35,781 bases of DNA from DATFMP01 sp035266845 (GTDB taxonomy: Bacteria > SAR324 > JACQKK01): positions 1-35,781 of the forward strand of contig DATFMP010000004.1 in assembly GCA_035266845.1 (NCBI GenBank). Reading direction: 5' to 3'. The notes under the pieces are model-generated. The model was not told where the DNA came from and ran no database searches. It saw only the letters and a program-made list of their open reading frames with translations. Shown piece after piece: positions 7,040 through 16,027 of this stretch (position 1 is its first letter; each line of letters opens with the position of its first letter). The position numbers were made by a program, and so were the translations under genes.

Positions 7040-9310
7040 ATGGAATCCCCCCTGCACATCGTCGGCACGGACGCCCTGCGCCAGGGACTGGCGGAGAAGG
7101 TGCGCGGCGACGCCCGCTATACGGCGGACCTCAAGCGTCCCGGCATGCTCTACGGGCGCATCCTGCGCTGTCCGCATCCCCACGCGCGGGTGCGCGCCAT
7201 CGATACGGCCGCCGCCGAGCGGGCCCCCGGTGTACACGCAGTGCTTACCCATCACGATGCCACGCACGGGCGCATCGACGCGGATCTGGCCGCGCTCGAT
7301 CCCGAGCTGCGCTACGTGGGGGACGAGGTGGCAGCCGTGGCGGCGGAGACGCCCGCCCAGGCGGAGGACGCCCTGGCGCTGATCCGCGTGGACTACGAGG
7401 TGCTGCCGGCGGTCTTCGATGCGCGGGAGGCCCTGGCGCCGGACGCGCCGGCCGTGCACCCCGGGGGCAACCTGGTGGATGGGCAGCGCGTGATCGTCGA
7501 GCGCGGCGACCTGGCCCGGGGCTTCGCCGAAGCCGCGCAGGTGTTCGAGGGCACCTTCCGCACGCAGGTGCACGGGCCGGTGGGCATGGAAACCCGCGCC
7601 GCGCTGGCTGAATGGGAGGGCGACCACGTCACCGTGTGGAAGACCAGCCGCGCCGTGCACGCCATGGATCGCCCCGCGCTCTCCAGGGCGCTGGGCATCC
7701 CGCCCGAGCGGATCCGCGTGATCTGCACGAACATGGGCGGGGGCTTCGGCAACAAGGACGAGAGTCGGCTGGCCAGCATCGTGGCCCTGCTGGCCCGCAA
7801 GACAGGGCGGCCCGTGCGCATCGAGTACGGCCGGGCGGAGGAGTTCATCGCCGGGCGCAACCGCCAGTCCACGGAAAACCACCTGCGCATCGGCGTGGCC
7901 GCGGACGGCGCCCCGGTAGCCATCGAGCTGCAGAGCGTGATGAACGCCGGCTCCTACGTGGCCTCGGGCCGCAACGTGACCCGGCGCATCGGCCAGGGGC
8001 CCGTGTACCTCTACCGCTGCCCCAATGCCCGCTTCGAGGGCGCCACGGCCTATACGAACCGCCCGCCCGGCGGCTCGTTCCGCGGCCTGGGGGCGCCGCT
8101 GGGGCACTTCGCGCTGGAGGTGCTGATCGACGAAATCGCCGAGCACCTGGGTGTGGACCCGCTGGACTACCGCCTGCGCTACCAGGTGCCGCCGGAAGGC
8201 CAGCCCGGGCAGCGCACGACACCGCCCGGCCAGCACATCCCCGACGAGCCGGTGGAGGGCGGCGTGCCCTTCTCAAGCAACGGCCTGGAGGCCTGTCTGC
8301 TGGCCGGAGCCGAGCGCTTCGGCTGGCGCGAGCGGCGCCAGCCCAACGGCACTGCGACGGGTCCGCGCCGGCGGGGGCTGGGCGTGGCCATGGGCGTCTA
8401 CAAGGGCGGGGTGGGCCGCGAGGCGCAGGCGCTGGTGCGCATCGCGCGTGACGGCAAGGCCCACGTGGCCGTGGGCGTGGTAGACGTGGGGCAGGGCTCC
8501 ACCACCATCCTGGCGCAGATCGCCGCGGAGGCCCTGCAGATGCCCCTGGAGCGCGTGGAGATGACGATGGCCGACACGGCTCACACGCCGCCGGGGCACA
8601 TCACCGCAGGTTCCAGCACGACCTTTTCCACCGGCAACGCCGTGAAGCTGGCCGCCGAGAGCGCGCGCAACCGCCTGCTGGAGCATGCCGCGGCCATGAT
8701 GGGCGTGGCCAATGCCGAGCTGCAGGGTGACCGCTTCGTGGCCCGCGGCGATGAACAGCGCAGCCTGGGCATCGGCGAGGTGCTGGAGCGCCTGCCGGAG
8801 GACGTGCAGGGCGAGGCCACGCTGGTGGTGGGCAGCAGCGAGGTCATCGTCAATGCCTTCGCCGCGCACTTCTGCGAGGTGGAGGTGGAGCCGGACAGCG
8901 GGCGCATCCGCATCGTGCGCTACGTGGCCGCGCAGGATTCCGGCCGCATCGTGAATCCGCGCATGGCGGTCAGCCAGGTCTCCGGGGGCGTGTTGCAGTT
9001 CCTGGGCATCGCCCTGCGCGAGGAACTGCTCCTGGACGAGCGCTCCGGGGTCACGCTGAACCCGAGCTTCCTGGAGCACAAGAGCACGGCCTTCGTGGAC
9101 TTCCCGCCCATCGAGGTGCTGTTCCCGGCCGGCCCCGATCCGCTGGGGCCCTTCGGGGCCAAGGCTCTGGGCGAGCCTCCGGTGGTACCCGTGTTCGCCG
9201 CGGTGGCCAATGCGGTGGCGAACGCCATCGGCGTGCGGCTGCACGAGGTGCCCTTCACCCCCAAACGCGTGCTGGCGGCCATCAACGCCCAGCAGGGAAG
9301 CGCGCGATGA
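7040..9310 (+). CDS. Molybdenum hydroxylase large subunit, molybdopterin-binding (xanthine dehydrogenase/CoxL family)
   Basis: A 756-residue Mo-cofactor subunit from the ATG at 7040; a GTG 36 bp upstream (7004) is possible but adds residues before the usual start HIVGTDALRQGLAEKVRGDARYT-like segment. The cofactor motif GGGFGNKDE is at residues 233-241, and the active-site glutamate is in AKALGEPP (E712). The motif is GGGFGNK rather than the AYXCSFR loop of CO dehydrogenase, so it is not a form I CoxL. It overlaps the FAD subunit by 4 bp (ATGA). It is cytoplasmic in type, with no Tat signal on this or the other subunits. It catalyses water-derived hydroxylation of a carbon next to nitrogen or an aldehyde or aryl carbon. 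Confidence 0.95.
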   Translation: MESPLHIVGTDALRQGLAEKVRGDARYTADLKRPGMLYGRILRCPHPHARVRAIDTAAAERAPGVHAVLTHHDATHGRIDADLAALDPELRYVGDEVAAVAAETPAQAEDALALIRVDYEVLPAVFDAREALAPDAPAVHPGGNLVDGQRVIVERGDLARGFAEAAQVFEGTFRTQVHGPVGMETRAALAEWEGDHVTVWKTSRAVHAMDRPALSRALGIPPERIRVICTNMGGGFGNKDESRLASIVALLARKTGRPVRIEYGRAEEFIAGRNRQSTENHLRIGVAADGAPVAIELQSVMNAGSYVASGRNVTRRIGQGPVYLYRCPNARFEGATAYTNRPPGGSFRGLGAPLGHFALEVLIDEIAEHLGVDPLDYRLRYQVPPEGQPGQRTTPPGQHIPDEPVEGGVPFSSNGLEACLLAGAERFGWRERRQPNGTATGPRRRGLGVAMGVYKGGVGREAQALVRIARDGKAHVAVGVVDVGQGSTTILAQIAAEALQMPLERVEMTMADTAHTPPGHITAGSSTTFSTGNAVKLAAESARNRLLEHAAAMMGVANAELQGDRFVARGDEQRSLGIGEVLERLPEDVQGEATLVVGSSEVIVNAFAAHFCEVEVEPDSGRIRIVRYVAAQDSGRIVNPRMAVSQVSGGVLQFLGIALREELLLDERSGVTLNPSFLEHKSTAFVDFPPIEVLFPAGPDPLGPFGAKALGEPPVVPVFAAVANAVANAIGVRLHEVPFTPKRVLAAINAQQGSAR

Positions 9311-10287
9311 AAGCCTTTGCGTTTCTGGAGCCCGCCAGTGTCGGCGAGGCCGTAACCCGGCTGGCCGAAGGCGGCAGCGCGCGGATCATTGCGGGTGGCA
9401 GCGATCTGCTGGGCGAGCTGAAGGAGGGCACCGCCCATTACGAGCGGCTGGTGAGCCTGGGCAGGATCGGCTCCCTGCGCGCCATCGCACCGGCTGGCGA
9501 TGGCCTGCGCATCGGGGCCGCGGTGACCCTGGCCGAGCTGGAGCACGAGCGGCGCCTCGCCGGGCCCTATCGCCTGCTGGCCGAGGCCGCGCGGGGCGTG
9601 GCCACACCGGAGATCCGCAACCAGGGCACCCTGGGTGGCAACCTCTGCCAGCGTCCGCGCTGCCTGCACTACCGCAGCCCCTGGATCGACTGCCTGAAGA
9701 AGGGCGGCACGGACTGCCCCGCCAAGGACAGCGAGCACCAGCCCTACCTGGCCGTGATGGGCGCCAGCGACTGCTTCGCCGCACACGCCTCCGATCTGGC
9801 CCCGCCGCTGCTGGCGCTGGATGCCGCCGTGGTGGTGGCCGGGCCGGCCGGGGAGCGCACGCTGCCCCTGGCGGAGTTCTTCACCGGGCCGGAGCGCGAC
9901 GTGCGGCGCGAGAACGTGCTGGGCCCGGACGAGGTGCTGACGGCGGTGGTGCTGCCGGGTCGCGCGGCGGACTGGCGCGGCACCTACCTCAAGGCGCGCG
10001 AGCGCACCGCGGGCGACTTCCCCCTGGTCAGCGTGGCCTTCGGCGCGCGGATGGAGGGAGGCGTGCTGCGCGAAGTGCGGCTGGTGCTGGGCGGCGTGGC
10101 TCCCGTGCCCTGGCCGTGCCCGCAGGCGGCCGCGCTGCTGGAGGGCCAGGCACCCACGGCGGAGATCGCGGCGCGGGCCGCCGAGGCGGCGTTCGAGTCG
10201 GCCCGGCCCCTGGCCGGCAGCGCGTACAAGGTGCAGCTTGGGCGAGCCCTGGTGACGCGGGCCATCGAGCAGGTGGCCGCGGGCTGA
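9307..10287 (+). CDS. Molybdenum hydroxylase medium subunit, FAD-binding with extra cysteine loop (4-hydroxybenzoyl-CoA reductase beta/PaoB type)
   Basis: A 326-residue FAD subunit with the two flavin motifs IIAGGSDLL (27-35) and NQGTLGGNL (105-113). Just after the second motif comes an inserted loop with C114, C119, C129, C137 and C156, ending in GASDC. This insertion is the one that binds an additional [4Fe-4S] cluster in 4-hydroxybenzoyl-CoA reductase and in PaoABC of E. coli. This enzyme therefore probably carries FAD, Mo cofactor, two 2Fe-2S and one 4Fe-4S. It overlaps the large subunit by ATGA coupling. The C-terminal CO-dehydrogenase flavoprotein domain is complete. Confidence 0.95.
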   Translation: MKAFAFLEPASVGEAVTRLAEGGSARIIAGGSDLLGELKEGTAHYERLVSLGRIGSLRAIAPAGDGLRIGAAVTLAELEHERRLAGPYRLLAEAARGVATPEIRNQGTLGGNLCQRPRCLHYRSPWIDCLKKGGTDCPAKDSEHQPYLAVMGASDCFAAHASDLAPPLLALDAAVVVAGPAGERTLPLAEFFTGPERDVRRENVLGPDEVLTAVVLPGRAADWRGTYLKARERTAGDFPLVSVAFGARMEGGVLREVRLVLGGVAPVPWPCPQAAALLEGQAPTAEIAARAAEAAFESARPLAGSAYKVQLGRALVTRAIEQVAAG

Positions 10288-10288
10288 G

Positions 10289-10323
10289 CGCCCGTGCCGG
10301 GTCACACGCCCCGCCCACGGGCG
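10289..10323 (+). promoter_or_regulatory. Inverted repeat between FAD subunit and dioxygenase genes
   Basis: CGCCCGTG (10289-10296) and CACGGGCG (10316-10323) form a perfect 8-bp stem around a GC-rich 19-nt loop, starting directly after the FAD-subunit stop codon and ending 30 bp before the dioxygenase ATG. No T-run follows. It may moderate read-through between the two genes; no function is shown. Confidence 0.4.
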
Positions 10324-10353
10324 GAGCTTCCTTCATACCCCGGGGAAGGGACC

Positions 10354-11253
10354 ATGAAAGCCAAGACCAATGCGGCGCCGACCGAGGTGCCGCGCTACTT
10401 CACGGAAGAGCGCTCCGCGGACGCCGTGGTGGCGCGCATGGAAGCCGGCGCGGACCTGCGCCTGCGCGAAGTGATGGCCGCGCTCGTGCGGCATATTCAC
10501 GCGGCGATCAAGGAGGTCGAGCCCACGGAGGAAGAATGGATGGCGGCCATCCAGTTCCTCACGGACACAGGCCACATGTGCACCGACTGGCGACAGGAGT
10601 TCATCCTGCTCTCGGACACGCTGGGTGTCTCCATGCTGGTGGACTCCATCAACCACCGCAAGCCCTCGGGCACCACGGAATCCACCGTGCTGGGGCCCTT
10701 CCACGTGGCTGATGCGCCGCGGCGCGAGATGGGTGACGACATCTGCCTGGACGGCAGCGGCGAATCGCTGTACGTCTCCGGCCGCGTGCTGGATGGCTCG
10801 GGCGCGCCCATCGCGGGCGCGGAGTTGGACGTGTGGCAGGCCAACGGCGAGGGCTTCTACGACGTGCAGCAGCGCGGCACCCAGCCGGAGATGAACCTGC
10901 GCGGTCGCTTCACCACCGGCCCGGACGGCCGCTATTGGTTCCGCTCCATCAAGCCGTGCTCCTACCCCATTCCCCACGACGGCCCGGTGGGCAAGCTGCT
11001 GGACCGGCTGGGGCGGCACCCGTACCGGCCCGGACACATCCACTTCATCCTCCGCGCCCCGGGCTTCCAGTCGCTCACGACGCACCTGTTCGTGCCGGGC
11101 GATCCCTACCTGGAATCCGATGCGGTGTTGGGCGTGAAGGAGAGCCTGATCGGCGACTTCACCCGCCATGACGACCCCCCGCGCGCCGCGGAGTTGGGGC
11201 TGGCCAATCCCTTCTGGGTGCTGCCGGCGGATTTCACGCTGGTGCCCACATAG
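10354..11253 (+). CDS. Intradiol ring-cleavage dioxygenase (catechol/hydroxyquinol 1,2-dioxygenase family)
   Basis: A 299-residue non-haem Fe(III) dioxygenase. An N-terminal helical dimerisation domain (about 20-110) precedes the beta-sandwich core. The four iron ligands are identifiable: Tyr169 in GEGFYDV, Tyr204 in CSYPIPHDGP, and His228 and His230 in RPGHIHF. The ATG at 10354 has GGGGAAGGGA just upstream; longer starts add non-conserved residues. Family enzymes open catechol, chlorocatechol or 1,2,4-trihydroxybenzene between the hydroxyls; the N-terminal part looks closest to the hydroxyquinol group, but I would not fix the substrate. Being the last gene of the molybdenum hydroxylase operon, it probably cleaves a product of that pathway. 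Confidence 0.93.
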   Translation: MKAKTNAAPTEVPRYFTEERSADAVVARMEAGADLRLREVMAALVRHIHAAIKEVEPTEEEWMAAIQFLTDTGHMCTDWRQEFILLSDTLGVSMLVDSINHRKPSGTTESTVLGPFHVADAPRREMGDDICLDGSGESLYVSGRVLDGSGAPIAGAELDVWQANGEGFYDVQQRGTQPEMNLRGRFTTGPDGRYWFRSIKPCSYPIPHDGPVGKLLDRLGRHPYRPGHIHFILRAPGFQSLTTHLFVPGDPYLESDAVLGVKESLIGDFTRHDDPPRAAELGLANPFWVLPADFTLVPT

Positions 11254-11274
11254 CGGGGAGACGGCGGTGGCTGC

Positions 11275-12141
11275 TCAGCTCGGCGTGTCGCCGGCGAGGG
11301 TGATGCGGTTCATGATGCGCCGGAAGCCCGCGTAGTCGTTGACCGCGTTGTGCTGCACGGCGCGGTTGTCCCAGAAGGCCAGCGAGCCCGGCCGCCACGA
11401 GAAGCGACAGGTCAGCTCCGGCCGCACCTGGTGCTGGAAGAGGAAGCGCAGGATGGGCTCGCTCTCCGCCTCGGTCATGTCCTTGAAGCGCACCGTGTGC
11501 GCCACGTTGACGTAGAGCGCCTTGCGGCCCGTCTCCGGATGCGTGCGCACCGCGGGATGCTCGGAGACGTACACCTCGCGCTCCGGTGCCCGGCCGTGGT
11601 CGCGGATGCGGTCCTCGCGGGTACGCGAGGCATCCGCCTTGGCCGAGCTGTTGATGGCCACCAGCCCCTCCAGCAGCCGCTGCATGCCCGGGGAGAGCGT
11701 CTCGTAGGCCAGGTACTGGTTGGCGAAGATCGTATCGCCGCCGTGGGGCGGCACCTCGCGCGCCAGCAGCAACGTGGCCATCGGCGGGCGCTCCAGGTAG
11801 GTCGTGTCCGAGTGCCACACGCCGCCGAAGTTCACCGTCTCGTGCTCGAGCTTGGCCACCTCGATGATCGTCGGGTAGCCCTCCAGTCCGCGCACGAATG
11901 GGTATTCGTTGGGATCGCCGAAGCAGCGGGCGACATCCAGGAACTGCGGCGGCGTCAGCGCCTGATCGCGGAAGAAGAGGACGAGGTGTTCCAGCAGGGC
12001 CTGCCGCAGGGTCGTCACGACCCCATCATCGAGATCGCGCGCCAGATCGATCCCGCCGATTTCCGCGCCCACGGCGCCGGCCACCCGGCGCACCTCGATG
12101 GATTGGCTTCCCACAAGCGCTCTCGCAGAATACGACCGCAC
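11275..12141 (-). CDS. TauD/TfdA-family Fe(II)/2-oxoglutarate-dependent dioxygenase
   Basis: The facial triad is present: His and Asp in GVWHSDTTY and the distal His in FWDNRAVQHNAVNDY, followed by the 2-oxoglutarate-binding arginine in RRIMNRITLAG. From the GTG at 12141 the protein has 288 residues, normal for TauD/TfdA. The start is uncertain: GTG codons at 12168, 12141 and 12114 are all in frame, and none has a well-placed ribosome site. I chose 12141 because it follows the importer-2 livF stop by 8 bp, suggesting coupled translation. Family members release sulfite from taurine or cleave aryloxyacetic acids. As the last gene of the importer-2 operon it may act on the imported compound. Confidence 0.93.
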   Translation of the reverse strand: MRSYSARALVGSQSIEVRRVAGAVGAEIGGIDLARDLDDGVVTTLRQALLEHLVLFFRDQALTPPQFLDVARCFGDPNEYPFVRGLEGYPTIIEVAKLEHETVNFGGVWHSDTTYLERPPMATLLLAREVPPHGGDTIFANQYLAYETLSPGMQRLLEGLVAINSSAKADASRTREDRIRDHGRAPEREVYVSEHPAVRTHPETGRKALYVNVAHTVRFKDMTEAESEPILRFLFQHQVRPELTCRFSWRPGSLAFWDNRAVQHNAVNDYAGFRRIMNRITLAGDTPS

Positions 12142-12149
12142 GCCGGCGG

Positions 12150-12853
<704 letters not shown>

Positions 12854-12857
<4 letters not shown>

Positions 12858-13600
12858 GCCGCGCCCTCCTTGCCCAGATAGGCCTCCTGCACCTGGGCGT
12901 TGGCCCGGATGCGCTCCGGCGTGTCCGTGGCGATGATCGAGCCGTAGACCAGCACGGAGATGCGGTCCGCCAGGTTGAAGACCACGTCCATGTCGTGCTC
13001 CACGATTAGCAGCGTCTTGCCCTCCGTGGCCATGCGGATCAGCCCCACCGTATCGTCCGTCTCCGAACGGCTCATGCCGGCTGTGGGCTCGTCGAGCAGG
13101 ATCACCTGCGCGCCCGAGGCGATGGTCATACCCACCTCCAGCGCTCGCTGCTCCGCATAGGTCAGCGTCCCGGCCAGCACCTCGCTGCGCGAATCCAGGT
13201 GCAACTGCCCCAGGATCTGCGTGGCGCGCTCGTTCAGATCGCGCAGGCGGCTGACCCGCTTGAAGAGGGAGAAGTGGTAGCCCATCGGCCACATCAACGC
13301 GCAGCGGATGTTCTCGAACACGCTGAGGCGGTGGAAGATGTTCGTGATCTGGAAGCTGCGGCTAAGGCCCTGGCGCGCGATCTCGTAGGGCGGCTGCCCC
13401 GCGATGTTCTCGCCGCGCAGCAGGATCTCGCCGCTGTCCGGCGCATGCCGCCCGCTGATGAGGTTGTACATGGTGGACTTGCCTGCGCCGTTGGGCCCGA
13501 TCACGGCATGGCGCTCGCCCTCCTCCACCTGCAGGTGCAGGTTGCGGATCACCTCGGTGCGGCCGTAGCTCTTGCAGATGTCCTTGAGCTCCAGAATCAT
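12854..13600 (-). CDS. livG: ABC transporter ATP-binding protein, LivG type (importer 2)
   Basis: A 248-residue ATPase with Walker A GPNGAGKST, the LivG-type non-canonical signature TLTYAEQRALEVG, Walker B VILLDEPTAG and the LIVEHDMDVV switch. The start ATG overlaps the livM stop by 4 bp and the stop overlaps the livF start by 4 bp, so the three genes are translationally coupled. Because its partner LivF has Arg in the P-loop, this subunit keeps the only canonical Walker A lysine of the motor pair. Confidence 0.94.
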
Positions 13601-14904
13601 GGCTCCTCGTTCCCGTTGAGGCGCTCGTTGACGGCCTGCCAAGCTGCGGTCACCGAGGGAATGGCGTAGCGCAGGAGCAGGTAAAAGCCCACCCCCTGTC
13701 CAACCAGCATGACCAGCCAGGGCCAAACGCTGGCCGGGCTCCACGTGATCCCGAACAGGGGGATCTCGGCGCCGGCCGCGTACAGGGCGCTGGACCAGTG
13801 GTAGATGAACTCGATCAGGAAGATACCCGTCGCCACCAACAGCACTGCGGGCACGGCTGCGATGCCGTAGGACCGCACCAGCAGCCGCCACAGACCGTCG
13901 CGCAGCACGGGGCCGTGGACATAGATGATGCCCGCGATGCCGCCGGGCGCGAACATCACGATCAGCACGAACAGGATGCCCTCGTAGACCAGCCAAGCGT
14001 CCGTGTAGTTGCTCAAATTGAGCTGTAGCGTGGTGATCAGCGCGGCCCCGATGATCGGCCCGGAGAAATACGTCATTCCGCCGATGAAGGTGTTGAACAG
14101 GACGTTGCCCGACTCGGTGATGCTCATCACCTCATAGTTGATGAGCTCGTTGCTCACCGCCAGGAGTCCGCCCGCCACCCCCGCAAAGAGGCCGGAGATG
14201 CAGAACACAGTCAGCCGCACGCGGTAGGTGTTGAAGCCGATGAAGCGCGCGCGCTCCTCGTTGTCCCGCACGGCCAGCATCAGTCGCCCGAAGGGCGTGC
14301 GCGTCAGCCCGTACAGCAGCGCGCCGCACAGCAGCACCCAGAACAGGATCAGGTAGTAGACCTGGGACGCCGAACCGAACGTGAAGCCCAGCCAGCCCTG
14401 TCGCCAAGCCGAGATGCCCTCCTCCCCGCCGGAGAGGTTGTTGAGCATGATGGTCAGCGCCGTCATCAGCTCGCCCACCGCCAGCGTAATCAGCGCGAAG
14501 ATGGTGCCGTGGCGCCGCACGCAGAACATGCCCAGCAGGAAGCCGAACACGAGCCCACCCAGGCCGCCGGCCAACGGCAGCAGGGGTGTGGGCACATAGA
14601 ACGCCCCATTGCTGATCCAGGCCATGAGCTGGATCGTCCAGAACGCGCCGACGCCGTAGTACACGGCATGGCCGAAGGAGAGCAGGCCGCTCTGGCCCAG
14701 CAGCAGGTTGTAGGCCAGCGCGAAGATGATCGCGATACCGATCTGGTTAAGCAGCGAGATGACCGCGAGGTCGCCCAGCAGCGGCACCAACAGCAGCACG
14801 ATCAGGGTCGCCGCGCTCAGCCCAAGCTTCGCGTAGGTCATGCGGCTGATGGTCTTGCCGGCCAGGGCGCCGGTGTCGCCGCCGCTTTCGATGACAGTTT
14901 TCAT
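13597..14904 (-). CDS. livM: ABC transporter permease, LivM type (importer 2)
   Basis: A 435-residue membrane protein, about 100 residues longer than a minimal LivM. The conserved core has NLLLGQSGLLSFGHAVYYGVGAF and the coupling segment AVRDNEERARFIGFN. The extra length comes from a C-terminal extension (from about residue 335) with further hydrophobic segments, LVRSYGIAAVPAVLLVATGIF and a second near WPWLVMLVGQGVGFYLLL. Such extended LivM proteins are known in beta-proteobacterial HAAT importers. Its start overlaps the livH stop by 4 bp. Confidence 0.94.
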   Translation of the reverse strand: MKTVIESGGDTGALAGKTISRMTYAKLGLSAATLIVLLLVPLLGDLAVISLLNQIGIAIIFALAYNLLLGQSGLLSFGHAVYYGVGAFWTIQLMAWISNGAFYVPTPLLPLAGGLGGLVFGFLLGMFCVRRHGTIFALITLAVGELMTALTIMLNNLSGGEEGISAWRQGWLGFTFGSASQVYYLILFWVLLCGALLYGLTRTPFGRLMLAVRDNEERARFIGFNTYRVRLTVFCISGLFAGVAGGLLAVSNELINYEVMSITESGNVLFNTFIGGMTYFSGPIIGAALITTLQLNLSNYTDAWLVYEGILFVLIVMFAPGGIAGIIYVHGPVLRDGLWRLLVRSYGIAAVPAVLLVATGIFLIEFIYHWSSALYAAGAEIPLFGITWSPASVWPWLVMLVGQGVGFYLLLRYAIPSVTAAWQAVNERLNGNEEP

Positions 14905-15848
14905 ACTTCGCGTTGCCCCATCAGGCCGGTGGGACGGAAGATCAACAGCACCAGCATGAGCAGAAACGGCAGCACGCCCGCGGTGTCCGAGATTTTGATG
15001 TGGACGAAGTCATAAAGGGGCGAGCTCATGCTGACCTGCGTGTGAAACACGTTGAGCAGATCGCTGAGCGAGTACTCGAACGCCACGGCCAGCGTATCCA
15101 TCAGGCCGATGATGATCGACGCGATGAAGGCCCCGGTCACCGAGCCCAGTCCGCCCACGACGATGATGACGAAGATAATGAGCCCCACGTGGTAGGCCAT
15201 GGACGGCTCCGTCACGTAGAAGTTGCCCATGATCGTGCCGGCCAGCCCTGCCAACGCGGCCCCCACGCCGAACACGCCCATGAACACCAGTGGCACGTTG
15301 TGGCCCAGTGCCGTCACCATCTCCGGGTGCCCGATGGACGCCTGCACGATCAGCCCCACCCGCGTGCGCTTGAGCATCAGGAACAGGGCCACGAACACCA
15401 GCACGGCCACCACGAACATGAACAGCTTGTAAGCGGCGAACGAGGAGTTGTAGAGGCGGAACAGCGTGAAGTGCAGCAGCGCCGGCACCCGATAGGGCAC
15501 GGCGGGCTGGCCCCACACCAGCTTCACCACCTCCTCGATCAGGAAGAACAGCCCGAAGGTGAGCAGCAGCTCGGGAATGTGCCCGTACTTGTGCAGGCGG
15601 CGCAGCAGGTAGCGCTCAATGGCGGCGCCGACCAGGCCCACCAGCACGGGCGCCACGAACAGGCCCACCCAGAAGTTGGTGAACTGGGCGATCTGGAACG
15701 CGAAGTACGCGCCCAGCATGTACAGGCTGGCATGGGCGAAGTTCAGCACGCCCATGATGCCGAAGATCAGCGTGAGCCCGCTCGACAGCATAAACAGCAG
15801 CATGCCGTAGATCAGGCCGTTGATCGCGGACAGTACGAACAGTTCCAT
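14901..15848 (-). CDS. livH: ABC transporter permease, LivH type (importer 2)
   Basis: A 315-residue permease with the LivH landmark SSGLTLIFGIMGVLNFAHASLYMLGAY near residue 25, a coupling loop around QASIGHPEMVTALGHN, and GGLGSVTGAFIASIIIG near residue 230. I use the ATG at 15848 (MELFVLSAING), which starts right at the first membrane segment; the upstream in-frame extension is not conserved in character. It is separated from the binding-protein gene by 179 bp with two hairpins. Confidence 0.94.
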   Translation of the reverse strand: MELFVLSAINGLIYGMLLFMLSSGLTLIFGIMGVLNFAHASLYMLGAYFAFQIAQFTNFWVGLFVAPVLVGLVGAAIERYLLRRLHKYGHIPELLLTFGLFFLIEEVVKLVWGQPAVPYRVPALLHFTLFRLYNSSFAAYKLFMFVVAVLVFVALFLMLKRTRVGLIVQASIGHPEMVTALGHNVPLVFMGVFGVGAALAGLAGTIMGNFYVTEPSMAYHVGLIIFVIIVVGGLGSVTGAFIASIIIGLMDTLAVAFEYSLSDLLNVFHTQVSMSSPLYDFVHIKISDTAGVLPFLLMLVLLIFRPTGLMGQREV

Positions 15849-15927
15849 GGATTCGCTGGATTGGAGTCGGTGCGGCACGGAGGTCTGGCGGTGCAACCCG
15901 GCACTAGCCTCATCCCCGGCATGCGCA

Positions 15928-16000
15928 CCGGCCCGTCAGCACAGGGCTGGACGGGCCGGCAGGCAATCGGGAAGGAAGGCGACCCGCCGGCATTGCCGGC
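15928..16000 (-). promoter_or_regulatory. Pair of intercistronic hairpins between binding-protein and livH genes (importer 2)
   Basis: The first hairpin pairs CCGGCCCGTC (15928-15937) with GACGGGCCGG (15950-15959), with a further AGC/GCT inside the loop. The second is GCCGGC-ATT-GCCGGC (15986-16000). On the - strand they lie between the binding protein stop and livH and lack T-runs. They occupy the same place as the 12-bp hairpin of importer 1 and probably serve the same purpose, setting binding protein above permease. Confidence 0.6.
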
Positions 16001-16027
16001 AGCCGGGCGCCCGTGCCTCCGAGGGTG

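Noticed and set aside
7016..10305. Several 300-460-codon - strand frames opposite the Mo hydroxylase genes
   Set aside because: The + strand frames carry all cofactor motifs; the opposite frames have none.
9210..10712. A 500-codon + strand frame overlapping the FAD subunit and dioxygenase
   Set aside because: It is an out-of-frame shadow of two well-supported genes.
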